NCBI GenBank assembly: GCA_038212445.1
Contig: JBBQUM010000001.1
Coordinates: 248,001 to 312,000, forward strand
DNA from: TMP-7 sp038212445
GTDB lineage: Bacteria; Acidobacteriota; Terriglobia; Bryobacterales; Bryobacteraceae
Reading direction: 5' to 3'
DNA: 64,000 nt
The first letter of the stretch is position 1; each line of letters begins with the position of its first letter. Of this stretch, positions 1-7,883 are shown one piece after another. The position numbers and the translations under genes were made by a program. The notes below the pieces were generated by a model. It saw only the letters and a program-made list of their open reading frames with translations, made no database searches and was not told the DNA's origin.

Positions 1-368
1 TGTAGAAACAACGCCCGCATCTTCGATTTCTTGAGAACGAATGCCAGTTCATGCGAACGGTACGCCGGGTTGACGTTCACCGTCACGTACCCGGCCCGCG
101 CGCAGGCATACTGCAGCAGAATCCACTCGGCGCAATTTGTCGACCAGATTCCCACCCGGTCCTGGCTCTTCAGCCCCAGCCCAGCCAGACCCCGAGCCAC
201 TCGCGTCACCTCGTCATCAAACTGCTGCCACGAGTACCGCAGACCTTGGTGAAGGACAACCAGCGCCTCCCGGTCAGGGAAGCGCGTAGCCGTTTGAGCC
301 AGTGCCGAAGCCAGCGTCAACTCCGCCAGCGCCGCGTTCGGGCCTTTCGCATAACTGAGGTTTGCCAT
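1..368 (-). CDS. Acyl-CoA synthetase (AMP-binding), N-terminal part only
   Basis: The first 122 codons are present; the gene runs off the left edge. The protein starts at an ATG (complement of 366-368) with MANLSYAKGPNAALAELTLA and shows the N-terminal pattern of the adenylate-forming family: FPDREALVVLHQGLRYSWQQ, then ARGLAGLGLKSQDRVGIWS and ARAGYVTVNVNPAYRS. In characterised acyl-CoA synthetases this region packs against the carboxylate/ATP site; the ATP signature itself lies outside the window. The likely reaction is ATP-dependent activation of a fatty or other carboxylic acid to its CoA ester. It follows the MutS-like gene on the same strand by about 42 bp. The substrate cannot be judged from this part. 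Confidence 0.85.
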   Translation of the reverse strand, partial: MANLSYAKGPNAALAELTLASALAQTATRFPDREALVVLHQGLRYSWQQFDDEVTRVARGLAGLGLKSQDRVGIWSTNCAEWILLQYACARAGYVTVNVNPAYRSHELAFVLKKSKMRALFL

Positions 369-410
369 GGGGTTCCGGTCAAGTATACGAGACCGGACGG
401 CGGGTTGGAT

Positions 411-2183
411 TTAGACGTCGAGCCCGACAGCGCGCATCAATTCCAGAGCATTGCTCCGCTTCACAATCCCCTGCCGCATCTTGTAATCAAAATGGATCCG
501 GCCATCGACAATGTGATCCTCAAAATGCACGTTCACCGCTGCAATCTGCGTCAGCGCCAGATCGTGCGTAGTCACAAAGCCGATCGCCCCCCGCTCTACC
601 AACGAACTCACCACCGCCTCGGCGCCAATCCGACGGTCGTGCGAGTTGGTCCCGCTCAACAGTTCGTCCAGCAGGAACAGCACCGGCGTCCCCTTCGACG
701 CCAGATCGACAATGCTCCGCAGCCTCGTAATCTCTGCGTAGAATCGCGACTTCCCGTCTTGCAGCGAGTCCACCACGCGCATCGACGCCGCCACGCTCAC
801 TCGCGAAACGCGCAGACTCGCCGCCGACACCGGCGCTCCCGTCCACGCCAGCACCGAGTTCAAGCCGACAGCGCGCAGTAGCGTGCTCTTTCCCGACATG
901 TTCGACCCGCTGACGATGATCAGCCGCGTCTCGCCGCCAATGGCAATGTCGTTCGGCACGCACTGCTGCGGGTTCATCAGCGGATGCCGCAGGCCCGTTG
1001 CCGCAAACGACGGCTCGCCTTCAGCCAGCTCCGGCGTCGTCCATGCGGGACGCTCAAATGCCAGTACCGCCAGCGACGATAACGCCTCTAGTTCCGCTAC
1101 CGCCTCGATCCAGGCCCCGACTCTCGGCCCGGTCTTCTGGCGCCAAGCCTCGATCCCCATCGCCACCTGCTGCCGCCAAAGCAGCGCCGGCCCAATCACG
1201 CGCACCACCAGGTGATCGCCAGAGTCCAGCAGTTCTTTCCAACGACGCAGCCGGTGGATTCGCGCGCTCGCCGGCAGACCCTCGATGTCGAGTTGCGCGC
1301 GAAGCCTCGCCAGCCGTGGCGACTGAAACGTCTCTTTCTCCAGCCGCTCGAGCAGCAGTCCGAGAATCTGCAAATCATCAGGTGCGGTATCGGCCGCCGC
1401 CGCAACCTCTGCCGTCGCCTTCCGAATCACAAAGCCAAACAACAGCGCCGCCGCTACGCCCGCCAGAAATACCCGCGCCGACAGCATCTGGCTCATGAAT
1501 AACCCGAACGCCACGATGTTCCACGCCGACAACAGCAGCGCGATCAGTCGTGCTCCTGCCGGGAACCGCGCTGGTGGGGCCGAGGCCCAGCGGCTTAGCG
1601 CCGCCGCGTGGACTCCTGACCGGATGTCGTCGCCCAGCAGCGCAATGTCTTCCCGAAGCCCGATGCGATCCCGCAGATCCGCGATGGCCGACTGCCGCGC
1701 GGCCACCTCCTCGCGCTCCGCCGGAGCCAGCAGCCACTCCGCCAACCGCTGTTCGCCTTCAGCAGTCCGCGCAATACACAGCAGCTCGAAGAGCGAACCC
1801 CTGCCGAAGACGTCGAGATCTCCCGAGTAGATGTGCGCCGCGTCCTGAAAGCGGTCGCCGGTGTTGCCCGTGCCCGCCCACCGGTCGTCCAGCCTCGCCA
1901 GTCCATGTTCGTAATAGGTGACTGCGCGCTGTGCGAATTGCTGCCGCCTTACCACCCGCTCGTGGTACACGAGCAGCGCGATAAACGCAGCCAGTGGTGC
2001 CAGCAGCGTCCAGCCCGACACAGATCCCCGGGCGAACGCCAGCCAGGCCAGCGCCGCCGCTACAATCACGACGCCCAGCCGGATGTTGCCTACTGTGTGG
2101 AAAAGTTGCTGCCCTCTTCGCGCCTCGGTTCGCCACAACTCGAGTCGCGACAAATACTCGGCCAGCGGATCAGATGTGCCCAC
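411..2183 (-). CDS. Membrane-anchored MutS-like ATPase
   Basis: A 590-residue protein with a GTG start. The C-terminal third is a MutS-family ATPase: Walker A GSNMSGKSTLLRAVGLN, then Walker B VLFLLDELLSGTNSHDR and the switch histidine region FVTTHDLAL. The N-terminal part lacks the mismatch-binding domain of MutS and instead has hydrophobic stretches near residues 30-70 and 220-265 (for example LGVVIVAAALAWLAF), so it is probably anchored in the inner membrane. MutS-like proteins of this kind are known in many bacteria and are not thought to do classical mismatch repair; the function is open. It ends a minus-strand run (thiC, two small genes, this gene) and lies just upstream of the acyl-CoA synthetase. 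Confidence 0.85.
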   Translation of the reverse strand: MGTSDPLAEYLSRLELWRTEARRGQQLFHTVGNIRLGVVIVAAALAWLAFARGSVSGWTLLAPLAAFIALLVYHERVVRRQQFAQRAVTYYEHGLARLDDRWAGTGNTGDRFQDAAHIYSGDLDVFGRGSLFELLCIARTAEGEQRLAEWLLAPAEREEVAARQSAIADLRDRIGLREDIALLGDDIRSGVHAAALSRWASAPPARFPAGARLIALLLSAWNIVAFGLFMSQMLSARVFLAGVAAALLFGFVIRKATAEVAAAADTAPDDLQILGLLLERLEKETFQSPRLARLRAQLDIEGLPASARIHRLRRWKELLDSGDHLVVRVIGPALLWRQQVAMGIEAWRQKTGPRVGAWIEAVAELEALSSLAVLAFERPAWTTPELAEGEPSFAATGLRHPLMNPQQCVPNDIAIGGETRLIIVSGSNMSGKSTLLRAVGLNSVLAWTGAPVSAASLRVSRVSVAASMRVVDSLQDGKSRFYAEITRLRSIVDLASKGTPVLFLLDELLSGTNSHDRRIGAEAVVSSLVERGAIGFVTTHDLALTQIAAVNVHFEDHIVDGRIHFDYKMRQGIVKRSNALELMRAVGLDV

Positions 2184-2189
2184 TGCCGT

Positions 2190-2762
2190 CTAGCCCTGTA
2201 ATTCCGACAGAGCCGCCTGCAGGCGTTCGGCGAAGTTCTCGCCTGAGTCTGTCCACAAAAGCCGGCGATCGGAGTTTAAGCGGTCATCCAGATCGTGCAC
2301 CAGCCGCAACAGGCTCTTGATGTTCGACTCGATCATCGTTGTCCCCTCCGGCGACTCCGGCTGCGGCAGAAACTGGTCCTCAATCCCGAAGTCGATCCGC
2401 AGATTGTCTCCCAGGTCCCGGTCAAACTCCGGACCAAAACAAGTGAGTTGCACCACTGCTGGACCCACACTCCAGTCCTTGTCAAAGTGCCACAGATCCC
2501 ATGCCGCACTGAGCTCATAGCAGCTGTCGGGATGCTGAAACTCATTGCAGATCTTCATCACATCGTCAACGTCCAGCGGCGTCGGCAGCGGCGTTTCAAT
2601 CAGCGGTGGTTCGCTGTATGCGATCGCATAAACACGCAGCGACGGATCCCGCAGCGCCAACTTCGAGTATGGAAATGTGGACAGCATCTTCTCGTAGCGT
2701 CGGAGAAGATTGAGGGGATTATTTCCCGGCAGCCAGTAGGACAGGTAAAGTTTGTCGGCCAT
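2190..2762 (-). CDS. Conserved hypothetical protein, 190 aa
   Basis: I do not recognise the family. The protein starts MADKLYLSYWLPGNNPLNLL at an ATG and is soluble, acidic and free of signal peptide or membrane segments. Aromatic-rich patches such as LSAAWDLWHFDKDW and VQLTCFGPEFDRDLGDNLR suggest a compact alpha/beta domain. It is 6 bp upstream of the MutS-like gene and 3 bp downstream of the 103-aa gene, so the three are probably co-transcribed with thiC. No catalytic motif is evident. Confidence 0.7.
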   Translation of the reverse strand: MADKLYLSYWLPGNNPLNLLRRYEKMLSTFPYSKLALRDPSLRVYAIAYSEPPLIETPLPTPLDVDDVMKICNEFQHPDSCYELSAAWDLWHFDKDWSVGPAVVQLTCFGPEFDRDLGDNLRIDFGIEDQFLPQPESPEGTTMIESNIKSLLRLVHDLDDRLNSDRRLLWTDSGENFAERLQAALSELQG

Positions 2763-2765
2763 GAA

Positions 2766-3077
2766 TTAGTTGGATGCTGTTTTGACGCGCGCGATTTCGC
2801 GTTCCATCGCCGCCGCATTCGGCCATTGGCCGCGCAGATCGACTACTACCGTGAAAAACCCGTCTCGCCAGGGAATGAGGTTGTCCTCCAGCGGAACAAA
2901 CATCACGTTGTCGGCGTCCCGCATTATCTGCCGGCCCGCCGCCACTTCCTCCGCCCCGCACAAAATCACCAGCAAGCCCCGGCTCAATCGGCCGGCCAAG
3001 CGGAGCGCGACACTAGCCTCCGGCGCGCCCAGCAGTAAAACGCGATCGTCAGGGCTTAGGCTGTCCGGATCCTGCAT
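2766..3077 (-). CDS. Small hypothetical protein, 103 aa
   Basis: The sequence MQDPDSLSPDDRVLLLGAPE followed by GLLVILCGAEEVAAGRQ and FFTVVVDLRG resembles a fragment of a Rossmann-like fold, as in the S-adenosylmethionine methyltransferase core, but it is too short for a whole enzyme. Its start lies inside the 3' end of thiC (29 bp overlap, same strand), which points to translational coupling. Function unknown. Confidence 0.55.
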   Translation of the reverse strand: MQDPDSLSPDDRVLLLGAPEASVALRLAGRLSRGLLVILCGAEEVAAGRQIMRDADNVMFVPLEDNLIPWRDGFFTVVVDLRGQWPNAAAMEREIARVKTASN

Positions 3078-4434
3078 TCGAGATCGTCACAATCGATGCC
3101 GCTTCCTCCGCCGTGAATTCCGCGGTCTTCGCCGAATGATTCATCGAGCAGAATTTCGGACCGCACATCGAGCAGAACGCCGCGTCCTTGAAGCCTTCTT
3201 CCGGGAGCGTCTCGTCGTGATACGCCTGCGCCGTCTCCGGATCGAGCGACAACTGGAACTGTTTCTTCCAATCGAAACTAAAACGGGCGCGCGACAGTTC
3301 GTCATCGCGATCCCGCGCTCCAGGACGGTGACGCGCAATGTCGGCCGCATGCGCCGCAATTTTGTACGCGATAATCCCTTGCTTCACGTCTTCGCGATTC
3401 GGCAGCCCCAAATGCTCCTTGGGAGTTACGTAACACAGCATCGACGCGCCATACCAGCCGATCATCGCCGCGCCAATCGCGCTCGTGATGTGGTCGTAGC
3501 CGGGCGCAATATCGGTCACCAGCGGACCCAGCGTGTAGAACGGCGCTTCATCGCACATCTCGCGCTCTTTCTCTACCTGCATCTGGATCTGGTCCATCGG
3601 AATGTGGCCCGGACCCTCGATCATCACCTGTACGTCGTACTGCCACGCCTTGCGCGTCAACTCGCCCAGCGTCTTCAACTCGGCAAACTGCGCCTCGTCA
3701 CTCGCATCGGCAATCGAGCCCGGACGCAAGCCGTCGCCGAGCGAGAAGCTGACATCGTACTTCTGGAAAATCTTGCAGATCGCCTCGAAATTCTCGTACA
3801 GCAGATTCTGCTTGTGATTCTTCACCATCCATTCGGCCAGAATCGCGCCGCCCCGGCTCACGATGCCCGTGATGCGCTTTTGCGCCAGCGGTATGTACTG
3901 CACCAGCACGCCGGCGTGGATCGTCATGTAGTCGACGCCCTGCGCCGCCTGCTCCTCGATCACTTCGAGCATCACGTTGATGTTGAGATCTTCAACGCGG
4001 CGCACCCGCGCCAGTGCTTCATAAATCGGCACCGTGCCAATCGGCACCGGCGAGTTCTTGATGATCGCTTCCCGGATGCGCGGAATGTCTCCGCCCGTCG
4101 ACAGGTCCATCACTGTGTCGGCGCCGAACTTCACGCAATAGCGCAGCTTCTCCAACTCTTCGTCAATGTTCGACGTGGTGGATGAGTTGCCAATGTTCGC
4201 GTTAATCTTGCACGTCGACGCGACGCCGATGCACATCGGCTCGAGATTGGTGTGGTTGATGTTCGCCGGGATAATCAGCCTCCCGCGCGCCACTTCGGAG
4301 CGAACCGTCTCGGCAGGTAGTTTCTCCCGCAGAGCGATGTACTCCATCTCTTCGGTGATCATTCCCTTCCGGGCGTAATGCATCTGCGACCGGTTCGAAT
4401 CGTTCTTCCTCTTGGCTACCCACTCACTGCGCAT
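3049..4434 (-). CDS. thiC: Phosphomethylpyrimidine synthase ThiC
   Basis: ThiC is a radical-SAM enzyme that turns aminoimidazole ribotide into hydroxymethylpyrimidine phosphate for thiamine synthesis. The 461-residue protein has the family landmarks MCIGVASTCKINANIG, MDLSTGGDIPRIREAI, the metal-site region EGPGHIPMDQI and PGYDHITSAIGAA, and the C-terminal cluster motif CSMCGPKFC (CxxCxxxxC). It is the shorter bacterial form without the long N-terminal domain of the E. coli enzyme. It heads a minus-strand run that ends at the acyl-CoA synthetase. I looked for a TPP riboswitch in the 150 bp upstream and found no conserved THI-box elements, so its control is unclear. Confidence 0.97.
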   Translation of the reverse strand: MRSEWVAKRKNDSNRSQMHYARKGMITEEMEYIALREKLPAETVRSEVARGRLIIPANINHTNLEPMCIGVASTCKINANIGNSSTTSNIDEELEKLRYCVKFGADTVMDLSTGGDIPRIREAIIKNSPVPIGTVPIYEALARVRRVEDLNINVMLEVIEEQAAQGVDYMTIHAGVLVQYIPLAQKRITGIVSRGGAILAEWMVKNHKQNLLYENFEAICKIFQKYDVSFSLGDGLRPGSIADASDEAQFAELKTLGELTRKAWQYDVQVMIEGPGHIPMDQIQMQVEKEREMCDEAPFYTLGPLVTDIAPGYDHITSAIGAAMIGWYGASMLCYVTPKEHLGLPNREDVKQGIIAYKIAAHAADIARHRPGARDRDDELSRARFSFDWKKQFQLSLDPETAQAYHDETLPEEGFKDAAFCSMCGPKFCSMNHSAKTAEFTAEEAASIVTISNAGSGQPKP

Positions 4435-4583
4435 AACTTAGATTCTACGCTAAACACGCGCCGAACCTGCTTTGTCGCGCAGCCGACATTCGGATGTCAA
4501 TTCTTGTAATGAAACGAAAATTACAGCGCCGGGCATGACACGATCTCCCGGCCAAACGCACTCCAGTCCGGAGGGAGTTTTAC

Positions 4584-6392
4584 ATGCCCAACTCAAAGAA
4601 GCCTGCATCCGGCGGAACTGGGACAGCCACCGCTACCGCCAAGTCTCCGGAAATCGAAGTCAACCGCGCCATCGGCACCGGCGGCGTGGTCGCCGCCCGA
4701 AAGACGGCCGACTACCAACTCGCCGAACGTGCTGTCATGCCGCTCGGCATCGTGGAAGCCGAAGCAGGAGGTGCAGCCAAGTTCAGCGACCACGGCGGAC
4801 CCGTACTGGCCAACGCCCGCGTCCAACTCGTGTTTTGGGGCAACGCCTGGTCCTCCGTACCCGCCCCTTCCCCGTCGGCCACCCAAATCTCTAACGCCGT
4901 CGGGACCATCGTCGCCAGTCCCTACCTCTCGGCCGCATCCCAATACCGCAAGACCATCGGACAGGCGTCGCTCCGCGGCGTCACCATGGCTACCGGCACC
5001 AATCCGCCCAATCCCTTCAGCGATCAGAATGTCGTCGACATGCTGCGCGGCTTGCTCGACGCCGGCACACTGCCCAACCCGCTCACCGAAACGGTGCTCT
5101 ACATGGTGGTGGTCCCGAATGGGGTGAACAACACCGGCTCCGGCTTCATTGGCGAGCATTCATTCTTCAACTACAACGCCCACATTGGCTTCGTCACCCT
5201 ACCGGTTCCGGTTCACTTCGCCTGGGTCACCAATAACGGTTCCCTCGACGGCGTCACCACTATCCTCTCGCACGAACTGGTGGAGTCGGTCACCGACCCG
5301 GAAGGTTCAGCAGTCACCGGAAACGCCGGAGTCTGCAACCAGGGCGGTTGGTGCGAAGTCGGCGACGTTTGCAACACCGCCGGACGCGTCAACGGCGTCA
5401 TGGTCCAGTCGTATTGGTCCGACCTCGACGGTGCCTGCATCATTCCCGACGGCATGGTCGCCGGCCCCGTCGCTGCCAATCCCGGCTTCATCCAGAGCCG
5501 CTTCGGCACCAAAGGGAATTTCGAGGTGGTCGTCGCACGCCCCAACGGCGGCCTTGCCCACTACTGGCGCAACGACGACGATCCTTTCCTTGCCTGGCAC
5601 GGTCCCTATCCCTTCGGCTCCGGCCTCACCAACGGCGTGTCGCTCATCGAAAGTCATTACGGCACCCCCGGCAATCTGGAACTGATGACGGTCTCGGGCG
5701 GCCAGTTGAAGTTCTACTGGCGCGACTCCGGACCCGCCTTTGCCTGGAATGGTCCCTTCACCATCGGCAGCGGCGTCGCCGGCATCCCCAGCCTGATCCA
5801 GAGCCGCTTCGGCGCCAAAGGCAACTTCGAACTCGTCGTGCCCTCGGCCACCAGCGGCCTCAATCACTACTGGCGCAACAACGACGTGGGTTCGCTGCCC
5901 TGGAGCGGCGCCACCAACTTCGGCGCCTCCCTCGGCCACGTCGACGCCGTGTCCATCATCCAGAGCAACTACGGCAATCCCGGCAACCTCGAAGTGATGT
6001 GCGTCGCCGCGGGCAGCATCTATTTCTTCTGGCGCGACTCCGGTCCCGCTTTCAGTTGGAACGGACCGTTCCACATCGCCTCCGGTGTCTCCGGCGATGT
6101 CGCGCTCATCCAAAGCCGCTTCGGCACCAAGGGCAATTTCGAAATGGTTGCGCCCCTGGCCGGCGGCGGTGTCGGCCACTGGTGGCGCAACAACGACAAT
6201 CCCAGCATGCCCTGGAGCGCGCCAACCACCTTCGGCTCCGGCCACGTCGACGAAGTGAGCCTCATTGAAAGCAACTTCGGCTCACCCGGCAACCTGGAAG
6301 TCGTAGTCCGCATCGGCAGCCGCCTGGCACTCTTCTGGCGCGACTCAGGCCCAGCCTTCCACTGGAACGGCCCATCCTTCATAACCCGCTAG
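4584..6392 (+). CDS. Secreted-type protein with HELVE motif and six tectonin-like repeats
   Basis: A 602-residue protein without a classical signal peptide (MPNSKKPASGG...). Residues about 70-290 form a domain carrying TILSHELVESVTDPEG, a zinc-peptidase-like HExxE pattern, plus CNQGGWCEVGDVC, which could hold a disulfide. From about residue 300 there are six repeats of about 50 residues in two alternating types: type A (SRFGTKGNFEVVV.., HYWRNDD) and type B (YGTPGNLELM.., YWRDSGPAF.WNGP), arranged ABABAB, which suggests a six-bladed propeller or lectin-like unit. GGAGGG at 4571-4576 is a good ribosome site. Whether the HExxE domain is an active peptidase is not known. It stands alone between divergent thiC and pepP. 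Confidence 0.75.
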   Translation: MPNSKKPASGGTGTATATAKSPEIEVNRAIGTGGVVAARKTADYQLAERAVMPLGIVEAEAGGAAKFSDHGGPVLANARVQLVFWGNAWSSVPAPSPSATQISNAVGTIVASPYLSAASQYRKTIGQASLRGVTMATGTNPPNPFSDQNVVDMLRGLLDAGTLPNPLTETVLYMVVVPNGVNNTGSGFIGEHSFFNYNAHIGFVTLPVPVHFAWVTNNGSLDGVTTILSHELVESVTDPEGSAVTGNAGVCNQGGWCEVGDVCNTAGRVNGVMVQSYWSDLDGACIIPDGMVAGPVAANPGFIQSRFGTKGNFEVVVARPNGGLAHYWRNDDDPFLAWHGPYPFGSGLTNGVSLIESHYGTPGNLELMTVSGGQLKFYWRDSGPAFAWNGPFTIGSGVAGIPSLIQSRFGAKGNFELVVPSATSGLNHYWRNNDVGSLPWSGATNFGASLGHVDAVSIIQSNYGNPGNLEVMCVAAGSIYFFWRDSGPAFSWNGPFHIASGVSGDVALIQSRFGTKGNFEMVAPLAGGGVGHWWRNNDNPSMPWSAPTTFGSGHVDEVSLIESNFGSPGNLEVVVRIGSRLALFWRDSGPAFHWNGPSFITR

Positions 6393-6647
6393 CAAGTAGG
6401 ACAGCTCCCGCCTCGTCCAGTGGAGCCTGGCGAGTGGGACAGCCTGAGCTGTCCCACTCGAAATCACGCTCACCGACACTCGCAAGAGCCAGTTCAAGCG
6501 AAAATTCGCATTCTCGTCGACGATTCTGGACCCACCGCCGTCCGAGCTGTCCCCCTCGGACGAGGCTCCCGCCTCGTCCAGCGCATCAGCGAAAGGAGGC
6601 AGCGGGGGGTGCAACCAAGCGCCCCTACCCCGCTATACTCATACTTA
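6393..6647. repeat. Intergenic palindromic repeats
   Basis: This gap holds a perfect 12-bp inverted repeat (6431-6442 with 6449-6460, loop cctgag), a second 8-bp hairpin (6558-6565 with 6572-6579, loop ctcccg) and a 17-bp direct repeat (6404-6420 and 6565-6581). The first hairpin lies 39 bp after the previous stop and could act as a terminator, although no clear T-tract follows. The mosaic of short palindromes looks REP-like. Confidence 0.6.
6634..6639 (+). promoter_or_regulatory. Candidate -10 box of pepP
   Basis: A TATACT hexamer lies 8 bp before the ATG at 6648 with no Shine-Dalgarno sequence between. This spacing would place the transcript start at or next to the start codon, that is, a leaderless mRNA. 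No convincing -35 box is seen. Confidence 0.4.
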
Positions 6648-7883
6648 ATGCGCCAAATCAGTGTTTTATGGATCGCCGGAGCTGTCACTTCATTTCTCTT
6701 TGCCGCCTCCTCGATCCCGAAATCCGAGTACCAGGCTCGCCGCACCGAACTGCGCAAGACCCTCGAAGGACCGCTAGTCCTCTTCGGACGTACCGAAGGC
6801 CGCGACGAAGTCTTCCGCCTCGGCCAGGAACAAAATTTCTACTACCTCACCGGCTTCAGCGAGCCCGGCGCCATCCTCGTCCTCACCAAGCACGACGAGT
6901 ACCTGTTCATCCCCCATCACAACGAACGGCGCGAGATTTACAACGGCAAGCGAACCGCCCCCGAAGACGCAGAAGCCCGCACCACCACCGGCTTCGACAA
7001 CGTCGTTGGCCTCGAGAAGTTCGAATCAGTGATGTCCAAAGCGCTCGAGTCCGGCGAGCACGTCTACGGACTCACTGACCGTCCCGACACCGAGCGTGTG
7101 AAGCGTCTCGCCCCGCTCCGTGAAGTCACCAGCGCCGCGCCCCTCATCGCCGCGCTCCGTGTGAAAAAATCCCCCGGCGAAGTCGCCGAGATCACTCGCG
7201 CCACCAACGTCACAGTGGCCGCCCAAAAAGCCGCCTGGAAAAAGATCACGCCGGGAATTTACGAGTACCAGGCCGTTGCCGTCTTCACCGCCTCCTTGCT
7301 CGACGCTGGCTGCGAAGGCTATGCCTATGCGCCCATCTTCGGCTCCGGACCCAACTCCACCGTCCTCCACTACAACTCGAGCACTCGCCGCATGGACTCC
7401 GGCGAAGTCATGGTGATCGACGCCGCCGCACAGTGCGGCAGCTACACCAGCGATGTCACCCGCACCGTCCCGGTCAACGGCAAGTTCACCGCCCGCCAGC
7501 GCGAGATCTATGAAATCGTCCTCGGTGCTCAAAAAGCCGTCCTGGCCGCCATCAAGCCCGGCGTCAACATGTCTGACCTCACCAAAATCGCCCGCGATTA
7601 CATCGACTCCCATGGTAAGGATCTGCACGGTAAGTCCCTCGGCAAATACCTGCCCCACGGCGTCAGCCACCACGTCGGTCTAGATGTCCATGATCCCGGG
7701 CCTATGCCAACCATCCTGGCTGCGGGCATGGTCATCACCGTTGAACCAGGCATTTACATTCCAGAAGAAAATATTGGCGTTCGCATCGAAGACACTGTGC
7801 TGGTAACCGAAAACGGTGCCAAAAATCTGAGCGCCGCACTTCCGCGGGAGCCGGATGAAGTCGAAAAAGCGATGGCCCGCTAA
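6648..7883 (+). CDS. Xaa-Pro aminopeptidase (M24B), exported
   Basis: Hydrolyses the bond before proline at peptide N-termini using two metal ions. I take the ATG at 6648 because it begins a hydrophobic signal-like segment (MRQISVLWIAGAVTSFLFAA); the frame is open further upstream through the palindromic repeats, but that part does not look coding. The mature region has the aminopeptidase P N-terminal domain (YYLTGFSEPGAILVL) and the pita-bread catalytic domain with ligands in VMVIDAAAQCGSYTSDVTRT, LPHGVSHHVGLDVHD, VEPGIYIPEE and IEDTVLVT. The length of 411 residues fits the family. The last 29 bp overlap the start of the histidine kinase gene, so the two are probably coupled. Confidence 0.93.
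   Translation: MRQISVLWIAGAVTSFLFAASSIPKSEYQARRTELRKTLEGPLVLFGRTEGRDEVFRLGQEQNFYYLTGFSEPGAILVLTKHDEYLFIPHHNERREIYNGKRTAPEDAEARTTTGFDNVVGLEKFESVMSKALESGEHVYGLTDRPDTERVKRLAPLREVTSAAPLIAALRVKKSPGEVAEITRATNVTVAAQKAAWKKITPGIYEYQAVAVFTASLLDAGCEGYAYAPIFGSGPNSTVLHYNSSTRRMDSGEVMVIDAAAQCGSYTSDVTRTVPVNGKFTARQREIYEIVLGAQKAVLAAIKPGVNMSDLTKIARDYIDSHGKDLHGKSLGKYLPHGVSHHVGLDVHDPGPMPTILAAGMVITVEPGIYIPEENIGVRIEDTVLVTENGAKNLSAALPREPDEVEKAMAR

Noticed and set aside
51..881. A 276-codon plus-strand open frame at the left edge
   Set aside because: It lies opposite the acyl-CoA synthetase and MutS-like genes and has an extreme Arg/His/Gln composition.
2770..4185. A 471-codon plus-strand open frame opposite thiC
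   Set aside because: thiC is certain on the other strand; this frame is Arg/His-rich and without family features.
4435..4583. Possible TPP riboswitch before thiC
   Set aside because: cgaacctgc occurs, but on the wrong strand for thiC and without the partner elements.
5307..6245. A 312-codon minus-strand open frame opposite the repeat protein
   Set aside because: It is a shadow of the repeats, Gly/Ala/Val-rich.
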